NCBI GenBank assembly: GCA_947497905.1
Contig: CANMIH010000001.1
Span: forward strand, 1,170,359-1,234,358
DNA: 64,000 nt
Direction: 5' to 3'
Origin: an uncultured Pelagimonas sp.
GTDB taxonomy: Bacteria; Pseudomonadota; Alphaproteobacteria; Rhodobacterales; Rhodobacteraceae
The notes under the pieces are model-generated. The model ran no database searches. It had not been told where the DNA came from and worked only from the letters and a program-made list of their open reading frames with translations. A program made the translations under genes and the position numbers. This document shows positions 24,944 to 34,120 of this stretch, piece by piece. Positions within the stretch are counted from its first letter, which is position 1; each line of letters starts with the position of its first letter.

Positions 24944-27115
24944 CTACTCGCGATTGCCACGACGCACGACTTTTCCGGCATCATCTTCGATAAGAAACGC
25001 TCCCGCGACATTGCCGCTCAGATCATTTCCTTCATATGTCCCAGCGGCGCCCTCGCGCACGCGGATGGCCTCATAGACATTGTCGTAGATCCGGTTGCCA
25101 CGCACGATGGGCGTGCTGTTGCCTTTCACCGCCACACCATAAAAGGCATTGCCAAAGATCTTGTTGTCTTCAATGACACCACGCCCTTCGCTGTGGATGT
25201 AAACGGCACTCTGCATCCCGTCGCGCATCACATTGTTCCAGACCACCGGGTTGGCCCCGCTTTTGATCTCAATCGCGGTGAAGGTGTTGTTATAAAACTC
25301 ATTTGTCTCGATCCGAGCCGTGGAGTTTTCAGAGATCAGCAACCCGCCCTGCTGGCCATCATAAATGGTGTTGCCCGTGATCAAGGGATCTTTCTTTGAT
25401 TTGATCTCAATCCCGGCCAGCCCATTATTATAAATCTGGTTGTTTTCGTAGCGACCGGATCCACCTTCATTGATGTAGATCGCAGACCCCTGACCGCTAT
25501 GCAGATTGTTGCCACGTACAATCGGCCGCGCGCCGCCTTTGACTTCGATGCCGGCCAAACGGTTGCCATAGATCTCGTTGTCTTCGATCGTGGCCTTGCC
25601 GTTATCAAAGAGAAAAATACCGCCCTGTTGTCCGTCATGAATGACATTGCGCCGGATTGTCCCACCCTCATTGCCTCGGATAGCGACGACCCCCAAACCA
25701 GCGGAGGTCATGTCGTTGCCCTCCAGGATCATCGACCCTCCGGCCAGATGAACTCCAAAGTACTTGCCGCCATCCTGAATAAGCGTCAGTCCGGCAATGC
25801 GCCCTGAGGGGGCAGTCCACTCCACAACATTGTCGTCTTTGACTTTGAGAACAATGTCTTCTCTTGCCCCGACACCGACAATTTCAACAGGTTTAGAGAT
25901 ATCAAGACCAGTTGAGTAAGTGCCCGGGAAGACTTCGATACGCGCACCTGGCTGAGCCGCCGCCACAGCGTCGGCAATGCTGGTGTAATGCCCGCCACCA
26001 TAGGCCCGTACGGTCAAGATAGATACATCGCCTTCTGACGGGGCGACTGTTGGAACCGAGCACTCACGCTCGATGACGCGACGCGCGATCGAGGAAAAGG
26101 TATGTGAGCCACAGTCTTCGACATAGGCCTCATAGCCTGCACATCCCAAAAGCTTGGCCTCGGTCCAAAGTGCCTGACAGCTGTCCAATTCTGGTTTGAC
26201 CACCGGTGTGGGGACAGGTGTCGGCGTAGGTTTGGGAACCGGGGTGGGATCCGGCACACGTCGGCGCGCCGTACGAATTGGGGCGGTTTCAGCGGCAGAG
26301 CCATCAATCAACACAGAACTCTGCGGCAAAATGCGTGTCATTGGGATCGCCTGATTGAACCCCGTTCGACTGTCGCCCGCATGGTGAAGACCAACCACAC
26401 GTTTGTCGCTGATCCGAATGACCGGCGAACCAGAGTTCCCACCCAATGTATCGCAGGTATGAACCAGCTTGCCTTCTTCAGAAATCGCAGGTGTCGCCGC
26501 TGCACAGCCCTCACGGCTGATATGTTGGGCCTGCCCCTGCGGGTGACCGATGATCCAAAGGAACTCGGAATCTTCTGGATCCGCTTCGGCCAGCTCAAGC
26601 TTGCCGTATTTGGTGGATGGATTGCCAAACACGCGCAGAACCGAATAATCCAGCTCGCGATTGGTTTCGACAATCTGCGGCGACACCGAATAGCGGTCCG
26701 TCCCTTCCGAACGACCCGGGCGAATGAACCCCATCACAAGCTGAGCTGCCTGAACGCCGCTGTCCTGTCCGGTTGGGTCACCGTCCATCCCCGGCACACA
26801 GTGGTGGTTAGTCAGAATATGCTGATCATCGACGATAAAAGCCGTACAGAACCCGGTGCGCCCATGTTCAAACAAGACGTCCAACCGGCCGATCGGTCGC
26901 CCAAGACGCACTGCGGGGCTGTTTTCACCGTATTCGATGATCGGTTCGTTCTGATAGTCTCCGAAGGCTTGCTCAAGAACAAACCCGCCCCCTCCGCCTG
27001 CGGCCTGACGGGGCTGAATAACGATCTTCCCAAAGTCGTTGGGATCAAATTCTGCGGGAGCCTGCGCGCTGACCTGACCGGCCACAAGCGCGAGGGACAA
27101 TACAAAAAGGCGCAT
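24944..27115 (-). CDS. Secreted trypsin-like protease fused to a parallel beta-helix
   Basis: 723 residues. A signal peptide (cut after VSA, residue 17) is followed by a trypsin-like domain with H105 (LTNHHC), D156 (RELDYSVL) and S228 (GGNSGSP), so all catalytic residues are present. A Pro-rich linker (289-308), a Cys-containing segment (312-352) and about a dozen 23-residue right-handed beta-helix repeats (NosD/pectate-lyase type, rich in GN and IYDN turns) make up the rest. The helix could bind a polysaccharide or anchor substrates. This combination is unusual. The gene lies between purC and purS. Confidence 0.85.
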   Translation of the reverse strand: MRLFVLSLALVAGQVSAQAPAEFDPNDFGKIVIQPRQAAGGGGGFVLEQAFGDYQNEPIIEYGENSPAVRLGRPIGRLDVLFEHGRTGFCTAFIVDDQHILTNHHCVPGMDGDPTGQDSGVQAAQLVMGFIRPGRSEGTDRYSVSPQIVETNRELDYSVLRVFGNPSTKYGKLELAEADPEDSEFLWIIGHPQGQAQHISREGCAAATPAISEEGKLVHTCDTLGGNSGSPVIRISDKRVVGLHHAGDSRTGFNQAIPMTRILPQSSVLIDGSAAETAPIRTARRRVPDPTPVPKPTPTPVPTPVVKPELDSCQALWTEAKLLGCAGYEAYVEDCGSHTFSSIARRVIERECSVPTVAPSEGDVSILTVRAYGGGHYTSIADAVAAAQPGARIEVFPGTYSTGLDISKPVEIVGVGAREDIVLKVKDDNVVEWTAPSGRIAGLTLIQDGGKYFGVHLAGGSMILEGNDMTSAGLGVVAIRGNEGGTIRRNVIHDGQQGGIFLFDNGKATIEDNEIYGNRLAGIEVKGGARPIVRGNNLHSGQGSAIYINEGGSGRYENNQIYNNGLAGIEIKSKKDPLITGNTIYDGQQGGLLISENSTARIETNEFYNNTFTAIEIKSGANPVVWNNVMRDGMQSAVYIHSEGRGVIEDNKIFGNAFYGVAVKGNSTPIVRGNRIYDNVYEAIRVREGAAGTYEGNDLSGNVAGAFLIEDDAGKVVRRGNRE

Positions 27116-27188
27116 GGCAGTATCCTAAAATGGCTTGGATTGCCCCTAGGATACCGCGCATGCACCTTTTGCAACAAGTGTTGAATTC

Positions 27189-27206
27189 CCTGCCCCGAGG
27201 GGCAGG
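27189..27206 (-). terminator. Hairpin behind purC, possible terminator
   Basis: CCTGCCCC and GGGGCAGG (8-bp perfect stem, two-base loop) lie four bases after the purC stop. A T-run is missing, so the function as a terminator is uncertain. Confidence 0.4.
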
Positions 27207-27209
27207 AGA

Positions 27210-27971
27210 TCAGTTGATCAAAGTCGGTTTGGTCGGCTGATGCGACTGCTTGGGCAGAACACCAAGACGACGCGCCACTTCTGTATAGGCATCGGTCAGG
27301 CTGCCAAGATCTTGACGGAACACGTCTTTGTCCAGCTTCTGGCCGCTTTCGATATCCCACAGACGGCAGCTGTCCGGGCTAATCTCATCAGCAACAACCA
27401 AGCGCTGGAAATCCCCATCAAACACGCGGCCAATCTCAATTTTGAAATCAACCAGACGGATGCCAACGCCGTACATTAGACCGGATAGGTAATCATTCAC
27501 ACGCAGAGCGAGTGCAATAATGTCATCCATATCCTGCTGGCTGGCCCAGCCAAAGGCCGCGATGTGCTCTTCTGTCACCAAAGGATCGCCCAACGAGTCG
27601 TCCTTATAGCAATATTCCACAATCGGGCGCGGCAGCTGGGTGCCTTCAGCAATGCCAAGACGCTTCGACATCGAGCCGGCGGCATAGTTGCGTACAATCA
27701 CTTCCAACGGGATGATCTCACACGACCGCACCAATTGCTCGCGCATGTTCAACCGCTTCAGGAAATGGGTTGGCACGCCAACGTTACCAAGGCCGGTCAT
27801 GAAATATTCGCTCAGACGGTTGTTCAACACGCCTTTGCCTTCGATCACGTCCTTTTTCTCGGCGTTAAAGGCAGTGGCATCATCTTTGAAATACTGCACA
27901 ATCGTACCCGGCTCTGGGCCTTCATACAGAACTTTCGCCTTACCTTCGTAGATCTTTTTGCGCCGTGCCAT
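27210..27971 (-). CDS. purC: SAICAR synthase
   Basis: 253 residues from the ATG at 27971 ([18 protein letters not shown]), with GGAAAGGG in front; a longer frame to 28052 is not supported. PurC joins aspartate to CAIR to form SAICAR in purine synthesis. The conserved segments for ATP and CAIR binding are present, such as IVRNYAAGS and the [10 protein letters not shown] segment. Length is as in other bacterial enzymes. Confidence 0.96.
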   Translation of the reverse strand: MARRKKIYEGKAKVLYEGPEPGTIVQYFKDDATAFNAEKKDVIEGKGVLNNRLSEYFMTGLGNVGVPTHFLKRLNMREQLVRSCEIIPLEVIVRNYAAGSMSKRLGIAEGTQLPRPIVEYCYKDDSLGDPLVTEEHIAAFGWASQQDMDDIIALALRVNDYLSGLMYGVGIRLVDFKIEIGRVFDGDFQRLVVADEISPDSCRLWDIESGQKLDKDVFRQDLGSLTDAYTEVARRLGVLPKQSHQPTKPTLIN

Positions 27972-28172
27972 CGGGGCCCTTTCCGTGTCGGGAAATCCGC
28001 GCGCATCGCGTGCGCGTGGCGCACACATAAAGGAACCAGGTCGGCGTCGCAAGCGATCCTATGTGAGAAGGCTGCGACAGGCCTCAGGCCCTATTTGTCA
28101 CGTCTTTCCCCTATACAGCCCGTCGGGTTGTTTCCTACTCTGATCTTGCGACGAGTTAAGGAGTTACATGTC

Positions 28173-28493
28173 ATGACAACCTTCGATGAAAGAGAAACGG
28201 CCTTCGAAAACAAATTTGCCCATGACGAGGAAATGAAGTTCAAGGCGCAGGCGCGCTGTAACAAGATGTTAGGGCTGTGGGCCGCTGACCTTCTGGGAAA
28301 ATCCGGTGATGAGGCTGAGAGCTACGCCCGTTCGATTGTTGCTGCGGATTTTGAAGAACCGGGTCAGGAGGATGTTGTCCGCAAACTGGCAGAGGACCTT
28401 GGAGGTCGGGCCACATCAGACACCATTCGCTTAAAGATGACAGAGTTCCTGTTGATCTCTAAAGACCAACTTTTGGAGACCCCCTCCTCTTAA
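28173..28493 (+). CDS. F1-ATPase zeta-subunit-like protein (DUF1476), copy 1
   Basis: 106 residues from the ATG at 28173, with TAAGGAG before it. The family is the zeta subunit of alphaproteobacterial F1FO-ATP synthase, which in Paracoccus inserts its N-terminus into F1 and blocks ATP hydrolysis. The N-terminal part (MTTFDERETAFENKFAHDEE) and the KMLGLWAADLLGK segment are conserved. It lies next to purC in the opposite direction, a usual place in this group. A second copy follows. Confidence 0.88.
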   Translation: MTTFDERETAFENKFAHDEEMKFKAQARCNKMLGLWAADLLGKSGDEAESYARSIVAADFEEPGQEDVVRKLAEDLGGRATSDTIRLKMTEFLLISKDQLLETPSS

Positions 28494-28669
28494 GCGCCTG
28501 GGAGATATAAATTTTTGGGATTACATCAAGCCATCCAAGCCAGAGAGCACCCATTAAGATCAATCTGTTAAGCATTGGATAGGAAATCTAAACAACTCAG
28601 TAACATTGCTTATGCTACGAAATTTCTGGGGGCACTCTGATTGATCGGTAACGTAAGGAGTGGAATATC

Positions 28670-28996
28670 ATGTCTGTATTCGAAGAGCGTGAACGCGCAT
28701 TTGAGAACAAGTTTGTGCATGACGCCGACCTAGCCTTTCGGGCGCAGGCACGGAGCAACAAAATGCTTGGGCTCTGGGCCGCGGAGTTGCTTGGAAAACA
28801 GGGCGAAACGGCTCAGGCCTATGCGGATGCGATGGTTATTGAAGACATCCAGTCCTCAAACCAAGAAGCTGTTGTGTCCCGTGTGCGAAACGATCTTCGA
28901 GGCAAGGCCACCTCAGGCCAGATCATGTCCAAAATCGCCGAATTAAGACTGATCGCCCACGAACAGCTCATGTCCGGCCATTCGTTGCCGTCCTGA
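28670..28996 (+). CDS. F1-ATPase zeta-subunit-like protein (DUF1476), copy 2
   Basis: 108 residues, clearly a paralogue of the gene 176 bp upstream: same N-terminal pattern (FEERERAFENKFVHD), same KMLGLWAAELLGK core, but the C-terminal half has diverged. It has its own ribosome-binding site (AAGGAG). Both copies keep the inhibitory N-terminal part. Whether the second copy also binds F1 or has another job is open. Confidence 0.85.
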   Translation: MSVFEERERAFENKFVHDADLAFRAQARSNKMLGLWAAELLGKQGETAQAYADAMVIEDIQSSNQEAVVSRVRNDLRGKATSGQIMSKIAELRLIAHEQLMSGHSLPS

Positions 28997-29176
28997 TCCC
29001 AAATCTGACCCAACTTGCCATCAACGGTGCCCCTGTGGCGCCGTTTTCTGTTTGGCCCAATGCTTTGCGCACATCAGATCAAACTCTGTGCATTTTTACT
29101 CACTAAAATCCGCGATTTAACGCTTGAGGAACCCCATGCCCGTTATTCAGTTGTACGGCTACTGGGGAGTACGTGG

Positions 29177-31039
29177 GTGGTCAAATCTATTGACATGCCG
29201 TCAACGGCACAGATGAAAAAGATGCTACCGATTGGCTTCGGGGCGCTCTTTATATGGTTGCTTTGGCAAAAATCGGCGACGCTTGATTGGGGCAGCGTAA
29301 GTGCTGCTTTTGGATCGATCCCGTTGTGGCGTTGGGGCGCAGCCCTTGCTGCCACCGGCGTCAGTTTCTGGGCCATAGCCCAATATGATGTGATCGCACA
29401 TCGCCATTTTCAAACTCGCATTTCGGATGCCGCGGCCCGACGTGCGGGAGCCGCAGGCATCGCATTGGGACAAACCATTGGGTTTGGACCCGCCGTCGGG
29501 GCGGCAGTACGTTGGCGTTTGATGCCCGACCTGAGGCACACCACGATCCTAAGCCTAACCGGTTTCGTCACCCTCGGATTCATCTCAGCCTGGGCGGTCA
29601 TCGCGACGACGCTGGCGCTTCCCCTGATTTTTGGTGTGCCAGCCCTGTCTCTTGTGTTGCTTCCAGTCGTCTTGCTGGGGCTTGGCTACATTCTGATGCG
29701 TTACCCAAACTTGCGGCTGTTTGGGCATAAACTTGCGTTACCAAGCCTTTCAGCGATGGGACAGATGGGCGCTTTGGCTGCTTGTGATGTCATTTTTGCA
29801 GGTCTTGCCTTGCATCTGATGCTGCCACCGGAAATGGCTCTGTCTCTGCCAGTTTTGGTCGCCTGTTTCACTCTGGCTTTGGGGGCTGGTATGCTCGGTG
29901 GCACGCCGGGTGGTATGGGGCCATTTGAATTTACCCTTGTCATGTTGCTGCCCGGCACGGAAATGGCGCTCTTGGCGGCCGGCTTGATAGGCTTTCGACT
30001 GGTCTATTATGCAATTCCCTGCCTTCTGGCTGCGGCCTATGGCATATTCTCGGCCCCTGCTCAGAAAAACATCAACATTCAACGTGCGGCACCGATGGTT
30101 GGCGCGCGCGCAGAACATGGGATTGCGGCTCAGTCCGACAGCCTGGCCATTCATACGCCAAATTCCGAAGGCTGCGCGTTGCGAACACCACAAAGTCTGG
30201 CGCTGTTTTTGGGGGCAACCCGTGGGTCGGTAACATCACTTCTGCAGCCACTGGAACAGGAGGCAAAGCAGCAAAATCGGTTTGCCTGCCTGTACAAGCT
30301 AACGGCACGCGACGCGGCTCGAGTCCGCGGTGCCGGTTGGAAAACAGCCCCCTTTGCCGTCGAAGCCATCATAGATCCGCAGACATTTGCCCTCGAAGGA
30401 TCTGACCGTCGCCAACTGCGGCGCCAAATCCGGAAAGCCGAGAAAAGCGGGATAAAAACCCGGCGCATCACAAACCCCAATTGGGGTGAGCTCAGGGCGA
30501 TCCACGAGGCTTGGGAAGCAAGCCACGGTCAGGAACGTGGTCTGACTATGGGTCGGTTTTGCCCCTTGTTTTTACAAGACAAACCAATCTTTGGAGCGTT
30601 TCAGAATGACAAATTGATTGGCTATATCACAGGCGTTTGCAGCGACCGCGCGGTCAGCCTAGACATCATGCGCCATATCCCCAATCTACCTGCGGGCACC
30701 ATGCACGCTTTGGTGTGTGAACTGATCAGCTACGCCAACTCACAAAACCTAACAGAGGTCAGTCTCGCCGCCGTGCCGCATCCTTCGTTGGTCAAGAGAT
30801 TCAAAATCTGTCAGGGACTCAACCGGTTCAAAGCCAGTTTCGGCCCACAGTGGCGTCCGGTCTATATGGCGGCTCCAAGTCATGCGGTTCTGGCACTGAC
30901 GGCGCTCGACATCTGGTTGGCAATCCGCACCCCTGCGCCGATTATCCGAAGCACAGCTGAGGCCTGGCAGGTTGACGCGATGCTGACCGGCGAGACGCCT
31001 TTTGCCCCCCCGGAGGAACCGTTGAGACGCGTCGGATAG
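29177..31039 (+). CDS. MprF-like membrane protein with lysyl-phosphatidylglycerol synthase domain
   Basis: About 620 residues. The start is uncertain: GTG at 29177 has GGGGAG seven bases upstream, while the ATG at 29195 has no ribosome-binding site. Residues up to about 320 contain eight or so membrane segments (flippase-like part); the last 300 residues form the cytoplasmic DUF2156 transferase domain. MprF moves lysine from tRNA to phosphatidylglycerol and flips the product, giving resistance to cationic peptides. The typical enzyme has 840 residues and 14 membrane helices, so this version is shortened in the membrane part. The amino acid used cannot be told. Confidence 0.75.
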   Translation: MVKSIDMPSTAQMKKMLPIGFGALFIWLLWQKSATLDWGSVSAAFGSIPLWRWGAALAATGVSFWAIAQYDVIAHRHFQTRISDAAARRAGAAGIALGQTIGFGPAVGAAVRWRLMPDLRHTTILSLTGFVTLGFISAWAVIATTLALPLIFGVPALSLVLLPVVLLGLGYILMRYPNLRLFGHKLALPSLSAMGQMGALAACDVIFAGLALHLMLPPEMALSLPVLVACFTLALGAGMLGGTPGGMGPFEFTLVMLLPGTEMALLAAGLIGFRLVYYAIPCLLAAAYGIFSAPAQKNINIQRAAPMVGARAEHGIAAQSDSLAIHTPNSEGCALRTPQSLALFLGATRGSVTSLLQPLEQEAKQQNRFACLYKLTARDAARVRGAGWKTAPFAVEAIIDPQTFALEGSDRRQLRRQIRKAEKSGIKTRRITNPNWGELRAIHEAWEASHGQERGLTMGRFCPLFLQDKPIFGAFQNDKLIGYITGVCSDRAVSLDIMRHIPNLPAGTMHALVCELISYANSQNLTEVSLAAVPHPSLVKRFKICQGLNRFKASFGPQWRPVYMAAPSHAVLALTALDIWLAIRTPAPIIRSTAEAWQVDAMLTGETPFAPPEEPLRRVG

Positions 31040-31097
31040 GCCTTGCTTAGATCCGCGCAATCTGAACAGAATGCGCGGACTATCACGAGGCCATTTG

Positions 31098-31973
31098 ATG
31101 AACCCTACATTCCGCGCCTGTATCTGGATGACCGGCGCAATTGTCTCTTTCTCAGCTATGGCTGTCGCTGGTCGCGCGGTCAGCCTTGATCTCGATACCT
31201 TTGAGATCATGATGTACCGATCCTTGATCGGGTTGGTCATTGTACTGGCCATCGCGGGCGCAACCGGTCACCTTTCTCAGATCTCGCGCAACAAACTTGG
31301 CCTGCATCTTGTGCGCAACCTGTTCCATTTTGCCGGGCAAAACCTATGGTTCTACGCGCTGACGGTCATCCCTCTGGCACAGGTTTTTGCGCTTGAGTTC
31401 ACCTCGCCGATCTGGGTGTTGTTGCTCAGCCCCCTCATCTTGCAAGAACGCCTGACAACAACCCGCATTCTGGCGGCGCTGATCGGATTTGTCGGCATTC
31501 TTGTTGTTACACGTCCGAGCCCCGAAACGCTGAACATAGGTCAGGTCACCGCCGCATTGGCCGCCATCGGCTTTGCGGGGTCTGCGGTGTTCACGCGGTT
31601 GCTCACCCGGACGGAAAACATCACTTCTATCCTGTTCTGGCTGACCCTGTCTCAGGCGGTGTTTGGTTTCATCTGCGCAGGTCTTGATGGTCAGATCGCT
31701 CTGCCCGACCTCAACACCTGGCCCTGGGTTGCACTGATCGCGGTTTGTGGGTTGATGGCGCATTTTTGCCTGACCTCGGCTCTCTCGCTTGCCCCTGCCG
31801 CGATTGTTGTGCCGGTCGACTTTACCCGCCTTCCGATCATTGCACTGGTCGGAGTCGCGTTATACGCAGAGCCGGTCGATCCAATGGTAATTTTAGGTGC
31901 GATTCTGATTTTCGGCGCAAACTACTGGAATATTTGGAAAGAAACCCAATCCGCCAGTGTTACAAAAACGTGA
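31098..31973 (+). CDS. EamA-family transporter (DMT superfamily)
   Basis: 291 residues from the ATG at 31098, with CGAGG in front. Two EamA repeats give ten membrane helices; the first covers about residues 5-135 and the second 145-285. Such proteins export metabolites such as amino acids or nucleotides; the substrate is unknown. It lies 58 bp downstream of the MprF-like gene in the same direction and may share its transcript. Confidence 0.88.
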   Translation: MNPTFRACIWMTGAIVSFSAMAVAGRAVSLDLDTFEIMMYRSLIGLVIVLAIAGATGHLSQISRNKLGLHLVRNLFHFAGQNLWFYALTVIPLAQVFALEFTSPIWVLLLSPLILQERLTTTRILAALIGFVGILVVTRPSPETLNIGQVTAALAAIGFAGSAVFTRLLTRTENITSILFWLTLSQAVFGFICAGLDGQIALPDLNTWPWVALIAVCGLMAHFCLTSALSLAPAAIVVPVDFTRLPIIALVGVALYAEPVDPMVILGAILIFGANYWNIWKETQSASVTKT

Positions 31974-32075
31974 CGCAACGTAGCCGCACGTCAGCTTACG
32001 TTTGGTCAAAGATTGACCGAGCGGAAAATCGCCACGTACCGTTGGCATCGGAGACACCCGGAAAGGGCGAGGGAC

Positions 32076-33401
32076 ATGAAAAAGACACTTACAGGGGCCA
32101 CGCTGCTGGCCCTGACTGCGACAACTGCATATTCGGCCGGGCTTGACCGTTCGGGTCAAAGCACCAGCGCCATTTTTGCACCAAATGGTTCGGCATCGGT
32201 CAGCTTTGGCTACGTAACACCAAGCGTGACAGGCTCTGATATTGCGACTGCTACGACAGGCGCACCAGGGCCAGAACAATATGATGTAGGCGAAAGTTAT
32301 CTGGTGCCTGCCATCAGTTATACCAATGCAATCAATGATAAATTCAGCTATTCGGTGATGTTCGACCAACCCTACGGCGTTGACGTAAGTTACGGCGGCA
32401 ATCCCGGGGCAAACAATCTCGGCGGAACGCGGGCCGATTTAAATAGTCAAGCCCTTACTTTTGCTGGAAAATACCAAATCAATGGTCGCTTCAGTGTTTT
32501 TGGTGGTGTTACAGTTCAACGTATCAACGCAGAAGTGGTCCTAAGTGGTCGTTCTTACTCTACTGCAATTGCAACGGCCGGTGCAGTTCGACAATTCAAC
32601 CCGATAAGACCAACTGGCACCCCTGAGTTGACATCAGAGCTACTAGGAACAGCGATTGCAACCGCAAACAATGTTAACCTTGCGGCAGGACAGGCAGTTG
32701 TTGATGGCGTCTATGGTCTAGGGACCTATGACGCAATCATAGCTGGTTGGGGTACGACAGAGGCAAATCTACGAGCCAATGGTGGTTACCAGTTTGATAT
32801 GAAAGACACCACTGAAGCCAACTATTTCATTGGTGCAGCTTACGAAATTCCCGATATCGCGCTTCGCTTTGCAGCAACATATCGATTTGAGACCACACAC
32901 AATTCAACGGCGACCGAAGCCTTTGGTGCTCTTGCAGCAGGTACAAACAATGTCCAGTTTGTGACCCCTCAAAGTTTGAACCTCGAATTTCAGACCGGCA
33001 TTGCACAGGATACTTTGTTGTTGGCGAGCTATCGTTGGGTTGAGTATTCTGCCGTTGACATTATCCCGGCTGCTTTGGGCCAAGATCTAGTAAATCTTGG
33101 TGACAGTGAGCGCTATACGCTGGGTGTAGGGCGGCGTTTTTCAGATAAGTTCTCGGGCAGCGCGACGATGATCTTTGAGCCAGAAGGTGTCGATAACACG
33201 GTTTCTCCTCTTGGCCCGACCAATGGCATGTTCGGCATCTCTCTGGCGGGTCAGTACACCACCGACAACATGAAGATTTCCGGCGGTATCAACTACTCTT
33301 GGCTGGGCAATGCCTTTGCCGAAGTTGGTGGCCAATCGGTTGCCTCGTTCCAAGACAACACGGCGCTTGGTGTTGGCTTCAAAGCAGAAATGACGTTCTA
33401 A
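32076..33401 (+). CDS. OmpP1/FadL-family outer membrane protein
   Basis: 441 residues from the ATG at 32076 (MKKTLTGATLL), with a signal peptide cut after AYS. The rest has the alternating pattern of a beta-barrel and ends in Phe, as outer membrane proteins do. FadL proteins let long-chain fatty acids and other hydrophobic compounds through the outer membrane. The part at about 32400-33110 is visibly richer in A+T than both ends, which suggests that the middle, containing surface loops, came by recombination. A terminator follows. Confidence 0.88.
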   Translation: MKKTLTGATLLALTATTAYSAGLDRSGQSTSAIFAPNGSASVSFGYVTPSVTGSDIATATTGAPGPEQYDVGESYLVPAISYTNAINDKFSYSVMFDQPYGVDVSYGGNPGANNLGGTRADLNSQALTFAGKYQINGRFSVFGGVTVQRINAEVVLSGRSYSTAIATAGAVRQFNPIRPTGTPELTSELLGTAIATANNVNLAAGQAVVDGVYGLGTYDAIIAGWGTTEANLRANGGYQFDMKDTTEANYFIGAAYEIPDIALRFAATYRFETTHNSTATEAFGALAAGTNNVQFVTPQSLNLEFQTGIAQDTLLLASYRWVEYSAVDIIPAALGQDLVNLGDSERYTLGVGRRFSDKFSGSATMIFEPEGVDNTVSPLGPTNGMFGISLAGQYTTDNMKISGGINYSWLGNAFAEVGGQSVASFQDNTALGVGFKAEMTF

Positions 33402-33432
33402 GTTCGCGGTTGAGGTTTCAAGCCAATATTCA

Positions 33433-33460
33433 AACGGGTCGCCTTGGCGGCCCGTTTTTT
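33433..33460 (+). terminator. Terminator of the fadL-like gene
   Basis: AACGGGTCGCC (33433-33443) pairs with GGCGGCCCGTT (33446-33456) with one G-T pair, followed by TTTT. Confidence 0.85.
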
Positions 33461-33467
33461 GTTCACG

Positions 33468-34016
33468 TCACGGGATCATCGCGCCTGCGCGATTGAACGT
33501 CGCGCCATCAGTGGACAGATCGTCATAGATCAACTCAACCGTCACGGTCTCAACCGATCCGAGCGGGAACTCGCGATAGGGCAAGCCGTCGTCTGGCAAC
33601 ATCGCATTGGGGGAATTGGTGTCTTCGTGACAGGCGGGCAAAGGCCACTCCTGAAGCTCGGCCCCATTCACCGAGAACTTCATAGCGACAAGACCACACC
33701 GCCATGACCACAGATGGGTAACATAGACCAGATCTTGTCCATTGAACTCGCGCACAGCGACCCAGTTGCCACGCGTGGCATTCAGGATCGGTTTGACTTC
33801 TAGGGCCGTGGTAAAGCGGCCCGTTGCCACCTGTTGTTCGGCCACATAGGCAGGTTCTGCGGCAATCGGGGCCTCAACAACCACAGCGTTGGGCGGCGGA
33901 TCTTCTGACGAGGCGGTCATCGGGTTGGCAACCGCAGTCTCTGCGCCCGTCTGCGTTTGCGTCGCGTCTGTTCCACCTGATGCCAGAGCAATCAGGATCA
34001 TCAATATGTCAAACAT
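33468..34016 (-). CDS. Hypothetical exported protein
   Basis: 182 residues. The N-terminus is a short hydrophobic stretch (MFDILMILIALASGG) that could be a signal peptide or anchor. A Pro/Ala/Glu-rich linker (20-65) follows, then a compact domain of 115 residues with two Cys (C107 and C129) likely to form a disulfide. GGAGGGG precedes the ATG. No family is recognised. Confidence 0.6.
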   Translation of the reverse strand: MFDILMILIALASGGTDATQTQTGAETAVANPMTASSEDPPPNAVVVEAPIAAEPAYVAEQQVATGRFTTALEVKPILNATRGNWVAVREFNGQDLVYVTHLWSWRCGLVAMKFSVNGAELQEWPLPACHEDTNSPNAMLPDDGLPYREFPLGSVETVTVELIYDDLSTDGATFNRAGAMIP

Positions 34017-34120
34017 GCACCCCTCCTGTTACGCCAATGCACCAACTGGGCGCATCCACTCTTTCGACCCGTGGCCCGCTGACCTATAGTCGCGTCAGGC
34101 AAGAAACGAGTAGTTAGACC

